Shown here: positions 1 through 8,034 of the stretch, one piece after another
Position numbering within the stretch: position 1 is the first letter of the stretch
How the letters are laid out: each line of letters begins with the position of its first letter
Assembly (NCBI GenBank): GCA_021792255.1
Contig: JAJYUZ010000003.1
Span: 201,405 to 265,404, forward strand
Direction: 5' to 3'
DNA: 64,000 bases
Source: Thermoplasmata archaeon
GTDB taxonomy: Archaea > Thermoplasmatota > Thermoplasmata > Thermoplasmatales > GCA-001856825
Made by a program: the position numbers and the translations under genes
Notes under the pieces: generated by a model
Database searches by the model: none
Told to the model about the DNA's origin: nothing
What the model saw: only the letters and a program-made list of their open reading frames with translations

Positions 1-413
1 GAAATGAGCTAAAAGACATCTACCTAAAACTTATAGAAATGCTAAAGATCAAACGTCTACTGATATACGAACCCTTCGAGGCCGAAGATTTTGAGATCTA
101 CAATGAACTAAAAAGTGTCACTTCCTTATTTCTAGTAATAACTGGAAACAGTGGAAGATTCAGCGCTGATGGAGGAAAAAAATTCTATTCGATAATTGGA
201 AATGACCCTTACGCGTACTCTAAATATTGCGAGGTTCCAGGAATAAAAGTTGTCGATGCTCAAAGCACAAAAATTGACGATGGAGTACTGGAGAAGGTGA
301 AGGCTCTGTCTAGCGATTTTGATAAACTCATAGTCGCAAACACGGAAAGCTTTGATTTTCTACCTAGAATCATAGCTGACAAGAAAGTATTCAGTTTCAA
401 AGGTGATGCATGA
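1..413 (+). CDS. MetE N-terminal-domain-like protein (5' partial)
   Basis: The reading frame is open to the left edge, so the beginning lies outside the window; the ATG at 39 is probably internal. The visible part resembles the C-terminal portion of the separate N-domain protein that accompanies cobalamin-independent methionine synthase in many archaea. Seen: a stretch ending in VDAQSTKIDD, then a helix-loop with SFDFLPRIIADKKV near the C-terminus, a pattern I know from these proteins. The stop overlaps the next gene (metE catalytic domain) in an ATGA, so the two are translationally coupled. Inference: together they form the two-subunit archaeal methionine synthase. The family assignment rests mainly on context. 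Confidence 0.6.
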   Translation, partial: NELKDIYLKLIEMLKIKRLLIYEPFEAEDFEIYNELKSVTSLFLVITGNSGRFSADGGKKFYSIIGNDPYAYSKYCEVPGIKVVDAQSTKIDDGVLEKVKALSSDFDKLIVANTESFDFLPRIIADKKVFSFKGDA

Positions 414-1420
414 TGGAAGAACTTATAACCCAAGAAATAGGGAGTTTCAGGAAGCCCACTTATCTATCCTCTAAATTCAGATCTTTCAAAGAGAATGAAT
501 TTCAAGAGGTTGCGAAGAAAGCTACTCTAGAAACGCTAGACCTTTTCGAGAAGAGCGGACTGGAGAATATCGGGGTTGGCGGTGAAATGTTCAGATGGGA
601 GATGTACGAGCATCCCATTTCAAGAATGGATGGCGTGAAAATCTTCGGCCCAGTGAGGTCATTCGACAATAGGTACTACAACAAGGGAAGCGTGTACGAA
701 GACCTCAAGAGAAAAGAGCCCTTCCACTTGGAGGAGATCCAACTATTCAACCAACTGAAGATGAAGAACATCAAGCTCCCTGTGACGGGACCGTACACAC
801 TAATGGACTGGTCTTTTAACGACCACTACAAGAGCAGAGAGGAGCTTGCTCTTGTGTTTGGCAAGATAATGAATCAGGAGTTACGGGAACTGAAGTCTGC
901 GTGGGGAGACGGCACTCTCCAAATTCAGATAGACGAACCTGCTGCGACAACCCATCCCGAAGAGATGGAATTAGTCAGAGAATCCGTGAACGAAAGTGTG
1001 AAAGGAATAGATGGGATCGAAACGCATCTTCACGTTTGTTTCAGCACGGACTATGGTCTCCTTTACAGCATTGCTCCATCCCTAGATATTTCTGTCTATA
1101 ACTTGGAGTTCGCAAACAGGGATCCAATCTCACTCCAAGACCAACGGAATGGATACGATGACGTCAGAAGATTCAAGGAGACTGCAGAAACGATGACGAA
1201 AAAGATAAGTCTGGGGCTGGGGGTAACGGACATTCACAAGGATTTCATCGAGCCTCCCCAACTCATTAAGGAGAGAATCGAATACGCTCTCAAGTTCCTG
1301 GAACCCGATCAGCTAAGGATCAATCCGGACTGTGGATTGAGGACGCGAAGCAGGGAAATCGGGTATGAAAAACTGAAGAACATGGTGACAGCCACGAACG
1401 AGGTCGTGAAGGCTCTATAA
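410..1420 (+). CDS. metE: Cobalamin-independent methionine synthase, catalytic domain protein
   Basis: Transfers a methyl group from a folate-type or other donor to homocysteine to make methionine. The 336 residues match the C-terminal catalytic half of bacterial MetE, the usual archaeal form. The zinc and homocysteine ligands are visible: His and Cys in ETHLHVCFSTDYG, Glu in YNLEFANRD, Cys in INPDCGLRTR. An early conserved GSFRKP motif and IQIDEPA are also present. Two adjacent ATGs (410 and 413) are possible starts; GGTGA at 404-408 is better spaced for 413, while 410 overlaps the preceding stop. The gene is coupled to the upstream N-domain-like gene. The methyl donor in archaea may differ from that in bacteria. 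Confidence 0.9.
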   Translation: MMEELITQEIGSFRKPTYLSSKFRSFKENEFQEVAKKATLETLDLFEKSGLENIGVGGEMFRWEMYEHPISRMDGVKIFGPVRSFDNRYYNKGSVYEDLKRKEPFHLEEIQLFNQLKMKNIKLPVTGPYTLMDWSFNDHYKSREELALVFGKIMNQELRELKSAWGDGTLQIQIDEPAATTHPEEMELVRESVNESVKGIDGIETHLHVCFSTDYGLLYSIAPSLDISVYNLEFANRDPISLQDQRNGYDDVRRFKETAETMTKKISLGLGVTDIHKDFIEPPQLIKERIEYALKFLEPDQLRINPDCGLRTRSREIGYEKLKNMVTATNEVVKAL

Positions 1421-1431
1421 ACATATATTCT
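1421..1431 (+). promoter_or_regulatory. TATA box for the acryloyl-CoA reductase-like gene
   Basis: An ACATATATTC stretch sits directly after the metE stop and about 24 bases before the ATG at 1450. The spacing suits archaeal TATA-directed, leaderless transcription, so the dehydrogenase gene probably has its own promoter rather than depending only on metE readthrough. Confidence 0.5.
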
Positions 1432-1449
1432 AAAATTTCATCCTGAAGC

Positions 1450-2463
1450 ATGCAAAGAGCAGCGGTTCTCACCAAGATCAAGGAGTACCCTCAAGTCAAG
1501 GAAATTGAAGATGAACCTCTTAGAGAAAATGAAGTCCTGATCGAACAGACTGAGACTGGAATTTGTTATAGAGATATCCTGACGATGGAGGGATTTTTCC
1601 CCAGACTAGTCCTTCCTATCGTCCCGGGCCACGAAATTTCAGGAGTGATTAAGAAGACTGGTTCAAAGGTCACAAAGTTCAAGGAAGGAGAAAGAGTTTC
1701 TAGTCTGATCTATGTCCCGTGCGGAACGTGCGAATACTGCAAATCCGGTAGAGAAAATCTGTGCAGAAATAGGAAGACTTTCGGGGAAAGTATGAATGGA
1801 GCTTACAGGAAATACATTCACGTCCCAGAAATATCACTTGTCAAGGTTCCTCCTGGAGTTAGCAGTGAAGCGGCTGCAATATCTGCGTGCGTCACAGGAA
1901 TGATCGTAGAGGCACTGGAAGTAGTGGGAGGGCTGAAAGAGGGCCAAACAGTCTTGATAACTGGTGCAGGAGGGGGAGTCGGGTCCCACGCAGTTCAAAT
2001 TGCCAAAGCACTTGGAGCAAAAGTAGTTGCGGAAACTAGTAGCGAATGGAAGAAAGAGATGATTCAGAAAGTTGGCGCAGATTTTGTCGTTGGAGGACAG
2101 AATTTTTCACAGAAGGTTAAGGAGATCACTGGAGAGGGAGTCGATCTCACATTGGAGACAGTGGGATCACCTACCTTCAACGACACGTTCAGATCACTGA
2201 AATTTGGAGGCAGAGTAGTTGTCGTTGGCAACGTCGATGTCAATCCTGTCAGCCTACCACTAGGAAACCTGATACTCAAAGGAAACTCTATAGCAGGAAG
2301 CATCAGTTCGACCAAGAAGAGCGTGGAGAAGGCGCTGAATCTTTCAAAGGAAGGAAAAATATCCCCCGTCGTAGGCAAAGTGTTTGAGCTTAACCAAGTC
2401 GCGGACGCCTATAAGGCGATGAAGAACAGGGAACTGTTCGGTAGAGCCTTTTTAAGACTCTAA
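1450..2463 (+). CDS. Zinc-type MDR oxidoreductase, acryloyl-CoA reductase-like
   Basis: Medium-chain dehydrogenase/reductase of 337 residues. It resembles the NADPH-dependent acryloyl-CoA reductase of Sulfolobus tokodaii (EC 1.3.1.84) along its length: CYRDIL near residue 37, GHEISGV near 60, a structural-zinc cysteine cluster (CGTCEYCKSGRENLC, about residues 91-105), CVTGMI near 155 and the nucleotide-binding GAGGGVGSHAVQIAKALGAK near 175. In Sulfolobus the enzyme completes the 3-hydroxypropionate to propionyl-CoA segment; here no partner genes are adjacent, so the substrate is inferred only from similarity. An alcohol dehydrogenase or quinone reductase role is the alternative. The gene converges on 2460-2969 with a 4-base overlap. 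Confidence 0.75.
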   Translation: MQRAAVLTKIKEYPQVKEIEDEPLRENEVLIEQTETGICYRDILTMEGFFPRLVLPIVPGHEISGVIKKTGSKVTKFKEGERVSSLIYVPCGTCEYCKSGRENLCRNRKTFGESMNGAYRKYIHVPEISLVKVPPGVSSEAAAISACVTGMIVEALEVVGGLKEGQTVLITGAGGGVGSHAVQIAKALGAKVVAETSSEWKKEMIQKVGADFVVGGQNFSQKVKEITGEGVDLTLETVGSPTFNDTFRSLKFGGRVVVVGNVDVNPVSLPLGNLILKGNSIAGSISSTKKSVEKALNLSKEGKISPVVGKVFELNQVADAYKAMKNRELFGRAFLRL

Positions 2464-2969
2464 TTTTTTGGCTTTAGAGATATATTTTTCTCGTCAACGA
2501 ATTTCGATATATTTTCTATATTTCCGTTGATTATTTCAAGAACCACTGCATCGAAGTCTCCAGATATTGATGCGGACCTAAAACTGTTAATGTTGTCAAG
2601 TAGGTCTATGGAATTTCTGAATCCAGCTTCGTCCAAGAGATAGAGTTTCTGAGCGTCCGGCTCAGTTATCATAAGGGGCTCCGATGGGAGTGCCACTTTC
2701 ATGTTCTTTAGCTCTTCGATTTTCCTGTAGACCTCTCCCGCTTTGTCCTTTTCGTCGTGCTTGTCGTACATCTCCAGGTTGTCGATCGCTGCCTTGAAAT
2801 TCGTCAGAGATACATCTACCCTCTTTTTTATGTCATCACTGAGGATCTGTGAAGAAATCCTCGCATCCGTTCCAATCTTGTATCCTTTGTAGCCACTCAA
2901 TTTGTTTTGAATTCGCTTGAGAATGATTGCGGCCTTGTCTGGAGGTAGGTCAATTCTTATACTGCTCAT
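2460..2969 (-). CDS. Hypothetical protein
   Basis: I do not recognise the family. The frame is open further upstream, but the ATG at 2969 (MSSIRIDLPPDKAAI) is the better start: a TAATATATA box on the minus strand at about 2990-2999 lies some 25 bases before it, as expected for a leaderless archaeal mRNA. The 169-residue product is hydrophilic and mostly helical, with charged runs such as EMYDKHDEKDKAGEVYRKIEEL, and shows no membrane segment or metal motif. It converges on the dehydrogenase gene. Confidence 0.6.
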   Translation of the reverse strand: MSSIRIDLPPDKAAIILKRIQNKLSGYKGYKIGTDARISSQILSDDIKKRVDVSLTNFKAAIDNLEMYDKHDEKDKAGEVYRKIEELKNMKVALPSEPLMITEPDAQKLYLLDEAGFRNSIDLLDNINSFRSASISGDFDAVVLEIINGNIENISKFVDEKNISLKPKN

Positions 2970-3281
2970 CTTTCTTGCGATAATAGAGATATATATTAGG
3001 GTTGTGAGAGCCTGGAATTGACAATTTTCATTGCCAAGAGGATAGATCATTTCAATACTATGCCATTTTTATACCAGAAAATATAATTTAATTCTATTAT
3101 TCTACTCTGGTCCCCTCCTATAATAAAATAGGGACCAATCCATACCCTTATCTGTTATTGCACCATCAAATGCTCATTGCCCAGTTTCTAGGATATAACG
3201 GTTAGGATCAAATATCAGAGTCTTCATTTTCACAATATTCTGTTTCGCGGGAACTATGCTACACGACACAAAAGAGCTTTA
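2970..3281. other. Intergenic region with TATA box and a short inverted repeat
   Basis: About 310 bases without a convincing gene. It carries the TATA box for the minus-strand gene to the left (about 2990-2999) and a perfect 7-base inverted repeat, TGGTCCC at 3108-3114 and GGGACCA at 3131-3137, around an AT-rich 16-base spacer. The repeat lies downstream of the methyltransferase gene and could be a terminator or a protein-binding site. Nothing else stands out. Confidence 0.4.
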
Positions 3282-3908
3282 CTATTTCGATTTTCTGGCA
3301 TAGATGTAACAATAGTCAAATGGTCTCATATAGTCATCGGATTCGATAAACATCTCTGATATTTCGAAACGAGCCTTGTTCAGGAGCAATCGCAATTTAT
3401 CTGGGGTGTAATAGTTTACATTTATTTTCCCCCCTTCTCTAGATTCTTCCTCTCTTGTCAAATCTTCATTCCCGGTTCTTGTTGCGACAAAGAATGTGCC
3501 ATCTTGTTTTAGAACACGTCTTGACTCTTCTAAGGTTGCCATTACTCCATTTTCGTCAAGGTGGAGAAGACATCCAGAATTCCAGATTCCATCAAAATAA
3601 TCCTCGGAGAACCGGAGAAACCTCATGTCCATCTCAATAAACTCCGCGTCTGGATTCGCTCTAATGGCGATTTTGAGCATAGCTTTAGAGACATCTATTC
3701 CAGTGACTCTGTAACCATCCCTCATGAAATACTTGACAAATCGCCCTGTACCGCAACCGGCGTCCAGTATATGACCGGAATGCTTGACGTTCCTGATGAA
3801 CCTAGTATATCGCGTTATGGCTTTCTGAATCATCGCTGGATTGTTGATTTCTTCATTAAAACTCCGATGATAATTCTCCGCCGCTTCTTTGGAACTGTAG
3901 TGATCCAA
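3282..3908 (-). CDS. Class I SAM-dependent methyltransferase
   Basis: A 208-residue small methyltransferase of the UbiE/Methyltransf_11 type. Motif I is clear (ILDAGCGTGRFVKYF, about residues 46-60), followed by the acidic end of strand 2 in VTGIDVSKAML and a motif II-like FDGIWNSGCLLHL near residue 110. The substrate cannot be told from sequence: small-molecule, lipid and protein methylation are all possible. It stands alone between intergenic stretches, so context gives no help. Confidence 0.8.
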   Translation of the reverse strand: MDHYSSKEAAENYHRSFNEEINNPAMIQKAITRYTRFIRNVKHSGHILDAGCGTGRFVKYFMRDGYRVTGIDVSKAMLKIAIRANPDAEFIEMDMRFLRFSEDYFDGIWNSGCLLHLDENGVMATLEESRRVLKQDGTFFVATRTGNEDLTREEESREGGKINVNYYTPDKLRLLLNKARFEISEMFIESDDYMRPFDYCYIYARKSK

Positions 3909-4053
3909 CTACAAACAATAAGTCAGTAATGCTTAGACATTTTGTCTAAGGTAAAGAGACTTTAAAGAGAGGAGCGAAAGAAAGCACAAAATGGCCACAC
4001 TCAGTTCTTTATTCTGTCTCACTTGATTTGCATTCATTATAAAAAGAAATCAA

Positions 4054-4063
4054 TTTATAATAA
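4054..4063 (+). promoter_or_regulatory. TATA box for rpl15e
   Basis: TTTATAATAA about 35-44 bases before the TTG start of the L15e gene. The spacing implies a short 5' leader, in line with the AATAGGTGAAT ribosome binding site seen just before that start. Confidence 0.5.
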
Positions 4064-4097
4064 GTCACAATCCTGTTTGCTTAATAGGTGAATAAAA

Positions 4098-4691
4098 TTG
4101 CCCTCAAAAAGTAGCTATTCGTTCCAGTCTGATAACTTTCTCACATCCAAGGAAGAAATGAAAGGAATGGTCAGGCAAAGGATGACAGAGTGGAGAGCAT
4201 CAGGCACAGTAGAGAGGATTTCAACTCCAACAAAGTTATCGAGGGCCAGGGCACTCGGATATAAGGCCAAACCTGGATTTGTTGTCGTTAGAGTTAAGGT
4301 AAACAGAGGTAATATTCACAAACCAAAGATACTCGGTGGAAGAAGGCCAAGGAGATACGGTTACAACAAACTTACTCACGGAAAGAGCGAGAAATGGATC
4401 GCTGAAGAAAGGGCGCAGAGAAGATATCCCAATCTCGTTCTCCTGAATTCGTATTACCTAGCAGAGGATGGAAAGCACAAATTCTACGAAGTTATGTTTG
4501 TGGACCCGGAGCATCCCTCAATTGCAAAAGACAAGAATCTGAATTGGACCGCCGATAAAGCGCAGAAAGGGAGAGTATTCAGAGGACTTTCGACTGCGGG
4601 TAAGAAATCAAGAGGACTCGCAACAAAAGGCAAGGGCACTGTGAAATCCAGACCATCCATTAGGGCTAAGGGTAGACTCAGGAGACACTGA
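4098..4691 (+). CDS. rpl15e: 50S ribosomal protein L15e
   Basis: Archaeal/eukaryotic large-subunit protein with no bacterial counterpart. The 197-residue product shows the family hallmarks: TEWRASGTVERISTPTKLSRARALGYKAK in the first third, the basic GGRRPRRYGYNKLTHGKS segment, AEERAQRRYPNLVLLNSY, and a strongly basic C-terminus ending RAKGRLRRH. It starts with TTG at 4098, preceded by AGGTGA (4086-4091). The last 14 bases overlap the convergent gene on the minus strand. Confidence 0.95.
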   Translation: MPSKSSYSFQSDNFLTSKEEMKGMVRQRMTEWRASGTVERISTPTKLSRARALGYKAKPGFVVVRVKVNRGNIHKPKILGGRRPRRYGYNKLTHGKSEKWIAEERAQRRYPNLVLLNSYYLAEDGKHKFYEVMFVDPEHPSIAKDKNLNWTADKAQKGRVFRGLSTAGKKSRGLATKGKGTVKSRPSIRAKGRLRRH

Positions 4692-5043
4692 GTAAATATT
4701 TCTTTCCCCATCTCTTTATTTCTATCAGATTGTCAGGGTTCTCTAACTTGACCTTCAGACCCCTTTTCTCAAAGCTGGGAGCAAAAAGGTCTATGACCTC
4801 CCTAGAACCTTCTATTTTGAAAGTACTACCTTTGATCTCGACTTCTTCTGGATTCTCGTTGACTAAATAGCACCATTTACCGCTCACGTTCTTCGTTCCC
4901 TTCATATCTGGGAAAATGAACAGGAAATGAAAGTTGTTCCTTTCCTCGTAGAACTCGACGCTCATCGAGATCAGAGATTCCCTCGTTTCTTTGGAGCGCT
5001 CCCTTCGGACGAGTAATGCCTTCACGACTTTTAATTCCGACAA
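4678..5043 (-). CDS. Hypothetical protein, possibly RNA-binding
   Basis: A 121-residue protein I cannot place firmly. In several archaea a small DUF54-type RNA-binding protein is encoded beside L15e, and the size and neighbour fit, but I see no diagnostic motif, and here the gene is convergent with L15e rather than co-directional. Visible features: mixed alpha/beta pattern, VKALLVRRERSKETRESL at the N-terminus, a basic C-terminus (EIKRWGKKYLLSVS). It overlaps the L15e gene by 14 bases tail to tail. Confidence 0.6.
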   Translation of the reverse strand: MSELKVVKALLVRRERSKETRESLISMSVEFYEERNNFHFLFIFPDMKGTKNVSGKWCYLVNENPEEVEIKGSTFKIEGSREVIDLFAPSFEKRGLKVKLENPDNLIEIKRWGKKYLLSVS

Positions 5044-5079
5044 GGAAAATAAATTTATGCGTGAATTTATTGATATTTA

Positions 5080-5559
5080 GTGAATTTTTCAGTTGTGCAC
5101 ATCGAAAAAGATGACGAGAATGTTGTGCTAGGACAATCCCATTTCATCAAGACAGTAGAAGACCTCTATGAAGCAATAAAGAATTCTTCTCCATCGGCCA
5201 AGTTTGGGATAGCATTCTGCGAAGCATCGGGGAAGAGATTGATCAGATTTGATGGAAATGACGATGCTCTCACAAAGCGTGCAGTAAGGAACGCTGAAAA
5301 GCTAGGAGCGGGTCACGTCTTCATAATCCATCTAAGGGATTCTTTCCCGATTAACATCATTCCTCACCTGAGGGGGGTACCGGAGGTACTTTCTCTATTT
5401 GCAGCTACATCCAACTCTCTTTCCGTGATCATTGGCGAAGATGGAGACAGCAGAGGAGTAATTGGAGTGCTGGATGGAGACAGACCCCTTGGTGTCGAAA
5501 AGGATGAGGACATCAAAGAAAGACAGGAGTTTTTGAGGAATATAGGATATAAAAAATGA
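5080..5559 (+). CDS. Adenosine-specific kinase family protein (COG1839)
   Basis: The 159-residue product matches the small archaeal COG1839/DUF355 family, described as adenosine-specific kinase: KFGIAFCEASGKRLIRFDGND near residues 41-62, GAGHVFIIHLRDSFPINIIP near 82-101, EVLSLFAATSN and GVIGVLDGDRPLGVE near the end. The start is GTG at 5080. The last four bases overlap the following methyltransferase gene (ATGA), so the two are co-translated. The cellular role is not well understood; salvage of adenosine is the family proposal. Confidence 0.85.
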   Translation: MNFSVVHIEKDDENVVLGQSHFIKTVEDLYEAIKNSSPSAKFGIAFCEASGKRLIRFDGNDDALTKRAVRNAEKLGAGHVFIIHLRDSFPINIIPHLRGVPEVLSLFAATSNSLSVIIGEDGDSRGVIGVLDGDRPLGVEKDEDIKERQEFLRNIGYKK

Positions 5560-6248
5560 AGGAGATCGAAGATTTCTACGACTTCGAATCGCTGTACTAC
5601 GATGACATATACGGCATATTCAGTCAGGACATAACGTTCTATAAAGCAATGACAGCGACTTCCCCGTGCCTTGAACTCTTTGCAGGCACAGGGAGAATAA
5701 TATGCAAGTTTAGCGGTGGGATAGGTCTAGAAATTAATCCAAACATGTTGCGCAGGTCTAGAAATCATTTCACTAAAGTGATGGGAGATGCGAGGATTTT
5801 GCCTTTCAAGAAGCACTTCAACACCGTTATCATCGGATTGAACAGCCTTCTATTGGTTCCCAACGGGCAGAAGAGGCTGATACTAAGAGAGTCGAGGAGG
5901 GTACTGAATATAAATGGATACCTCTTCGTGGATGTGTTAAACGGGTTTAACCTTAATAAGGGAACCTACAACATTTCTGATTTCGACGACGGTAAGACCA
6001 ACATTTCTCTGAAAATGAGAGCGAAAAGTCTGAGAGATAGTTACCAGCTAAAGTACACCTACAGGATATTCAATAAGACCAAGAAAAAAGTGGAAAAGAC
6101 TATAACCATTTATCCGATAACTTCGATGGAGCTTGAGAAGATGCTGTCTACGGAGAATTTTGAAGTGGACGGAACTTTTGGCGATTACGATCTTTCTCCT
6201 CTACGAGATGACTCAGAGAAGCTGTTGGTGAGAGCAAGGGCTATTTGA
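5556..6248 (+). CDS. Class I SAM-dependent methyltransferase
   Basis: A 230-residue methyltransferase with a motif I of CLELFAGTGRIICKF (about residues 38-52), a following GIGLEINPNML strand and a motif IV-like NTVIIGLNSLLLV near residue 90. It begins with an ATG overlapping the preceding kinase gene and is followed after 7 bases by a Toprim gene, so the three form one operon. No target-recognition domain is visible, so the substrate is unknown. The GTG upstream and the operon spacing leave little doubt about the start. Confidence 0.78.
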   Translation: MKEIEDFYDFESLYYDDIYGIFSQDITFYKAMTATSPCLELFAGTGRIICKFSGGIGLEINPNMLRRSRNHFTKVMGDARILPFKKHFNTVIIGLNSLLLVPNGQKRLILRESRRVLNINGYLFVDVLNGFNLNKGTYNISDFDDGKTNISLKMRAKSLRDSYQLKYTYRIFNKTKKKVEKTITIYPITSMELEKMLSTENFEVDGTFGDYDLSPLRDDSEKLLVRARAI

Positions 6249-6255
6249 TTAGAGA

Positions 6256-6672
6256 GTGGGTCCGTTGAGTGCAAAAGACAACGTCGGAAGGATCTTCAAG
6301 TCACTAGAAGACCTGAGAGAAAGGAATCTCTCTGTACCCATAATAGTCGAAGGAATTAACGATGTTAGGGCCCTGAGAAAATTGGAGTTTAAAGGGGAAA
6401 TTCTTCAACTTCATTCGTTAATGACGATTGAAGGATTCTGTCGAAATCTATCGAAGAATCACAAGGAAGTCATCCTCCTCCTTGACTGGGACAAAAAAGG
6501 CAAGAGGCTCACCTCTTCGCTCATAAGGCATCTCAATTCCTATGAGGTCAAGAGTGATTATGATTTTTGGAAACTGTGTTTTTCAATGGTATCGCAGCTG
6601 TCGAATGTGGAATCTCTACCTTCAGTCTTTTATAGATTAAACGCTGGGAATGGAGCTTTCCCGCACACCTGA
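6256..6672 (+). CDS. Toprim domain protein (UPF0292-like)
   Basis: A 138-residue Toprim protein. The catalytic glutamate motif is in VPIIVEGINDVRAL (about residues 28-41) and the DxD-type metal motif in VILLLDWDKKGKRL (about 71-84). Such stand-alone archaeal Toprim proteins are related to the nucleotidyl-transfer fold of primases, topoisomerases and RNase M5, but their function is not established. Start is GTG at 6256 or TTG at 6265. The last 125 bases overlap the minus-strand zinc-finger gene. Confidence 0.75.
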   Translation: MGPLSAKDNVGRIFKSLEDLRERNLSVPIIVEGINDVRALRKLEFKGEILQLHSLMTIEGFCRNLSKNHKEVILLLDWDKKGKRLTSSLIRHLNSYEVKSDYDFWKLCFSMVSQLSNVESLPSVFYRLNAGNGAFPHT

Positions 6673-6784
6673 CACACAGTTCTAACTTTGCTACGTAGTG
6701 TTTCGTACAAACGGGTTTGCCACACATCTTACACGTTACGCCTGCGGGCAGTCCGCATATGTAGCAGAGAGAAAGAACTGTCAT
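6548..6784 (-). CDS. Small zinc-finger protein
   Basis: A 78-residue protein whose first half is a compact metal-binding module: CYICGLPAGVTCKMCGKPVC, then H24 and H25-region residues and CVRCAGK. This resembles B-box or HIT-type treble-clef fingers, with four CxxC pairs or their equivalents. The start codon overlaps the stop of the MFS transporter gene (ATGA), so it is translated from the same mRNA. The C-terminal tail, which lacks obvious structure, overlaps the convergent Toprim gene by 125 bases. Function is unknown; binding of nucleic acid or a partner protein is possible. Confidence 0.65.
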   Translation of the reverse strand: MTVLSLCYICGLPAGVTCKMCGKPVCTKHYVAKLELCVRCAGKLHSQRLIYKRLKVEIPHSTAAIPLKNTVSKNHNHS

Positions 6785-7941
6785 TTTTCTTTCCTGGCAT
6801 AATTCTCTTTGACGGATATGAACCTTTTGTAAAACGCCAAATCATAAGCTATTTTTATTGCTCCTCCGACCACGAAGGAAAGTGAGCCTGCGGCGATAGA
6901 AATCAAGTAGGAGGAGATGTACGGGCTGGCACCGTTAGATGCACTTCTGACGGCATTCGATACTCCTACAACGTAGCTCCTGTCATCTCCTTCCACTACG
7001 CTATTGAGGTACGACTGTCTTGTCGGCACGTCCATCTGACTTAAACTCTGCCTCAGAAAGAGGAATAGAAGGGATAGTGATAGGGTAGGGACCAACGGGA
7101 TTAGAATCAAGAAGACGTTAGAAGGTAGGTGAGTGAAAACGATCGTTCTGACCAGACCTATTTTGGAAGCAATATATGGAGTCAACAGGACCGATACGGC
7201 GGTTATTATATCGACAACCGTGAAAACGTACCCAAGCTGTGAAAGACTGAAGGAATATTTCTCGTGGAACCAGTATGCCATTAAGCTCTGCAGAACAAAT
7301 CCCCCGGCTATCGCATCGAGGGAGAAAAGGGCGCTTACATCCCTAGCAATGATTTTGCTCCTCTTCGTTACTGGAGCCTTTCTTACGCTCTTCTTCCCCT
7401 CAATGGACGGTATGAAGAAATACGAGCCTATCACCATAGCAGCAAACAACATCGAAAGCTCAAACGACAAATTCAATCCGAGGTTTAGTGCCAGAGCTCC
7501 TAGTGAAGCTGCGATGTAACCTCCAAAAGTGTAGCGTGCAAACAGTCTGTTTTTCTCTCTCTGATCCTCCTTGATCATTGCGATGATTGGTTGCTCGTAT
7601 GCAGAAAAAAGAGTGTTATCAGATGGATTCACTCCAAGGGATCCGACTATTGCAAACAGTGCCTTTGATGCTGGATTGGTTGTGAGAAAGAGACCAGAAA
7701 TTCCAATGAACAACAGCAAAGAAAAAACGATGAGGAAGACTCGAGAATAACCCGTACCAAATCTCGAAGTGATGAGAAAGGTGAAAAATGAATTAACTAT
7801 GATAGAGGCAGTTACCGCAATACCGGCTTCCAGAGGGGTTAGTCCACTCTCTATCAGATAGATTATTGTTATGACTGAGAACACTCCGTATATGAAGCCT
7901 CTAAGGGTTCTTGTCAGGAAGAGGAGATATCTCGAGTCCAT
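6781..7941 (-). CDS. Major facilitator superfamily transporter
   Basis: A 386-residue membrane protein with a 12-helix pattern: hydrophobic spans alternate with short basic loops, for example FGTGYSRVFLIVFSLLLF in the N half and GLVRTIVFTHLPSNVFLILIPLVP in the C half. A central basic loop (SIEGKKSVRKAPVTKRSK) separates the two six-helix bundles. Substrate cannot be inferred. It is the first gene of a two-gene operon with the zinc-finger protein and is divergent from the glycine dehydrogenase genes. Confidence 0.85.
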   Translation of the reverse strand: MDSRYLLFLTRTLRGFIYGVFSVITIIYLIESGLTPLEAGIAVTASIIVNSFFTFLITSRFGTGYSRVFLIVFSLLLFIGISGLFLTTNPASKALFAIVGSLGVNPSDNTLFSAYEQPIIAMIKEDQREKNRLFARYTFGGYIAASLGALALNLGLNLSFELSMLFAAMVIGSYFFIPSIEGKKSVRKAPVTKRSKIIARDVSALFSLDAIAGGFVLQSLMAYWFHEKYSFSLSQLGYVFTVVDIITAVSVLLTPYIASKIGLVRTIVFTHLPSNVFLILIPLVPTLSLSLLFLFLRQSLSQMDVPTRQSYLNSVVEGDDRSYVVGVSNAVRSASNGASPYISSYLISIAAGSLSFVVGGAIKIAYDLAFYKRFISVKENYARKEK

Positions 7942-8034
7942 TATGTCAAAACGTTGCTCCTTCTAAATACCTTTTCACTCGAATTGGACGGATAGAACAG
8001 TTTTATTCTTCTAAATCATACGGTAGCGATCGAT

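Noticed and set aside
3108-3137. 7-base inverted repeat as a possible intrinsic terminator or IS end
   Set aside because: The spacer is long, there is no T-run on the needed side and no matching end elsewhere. Kept only as a note in the intergenic entry.
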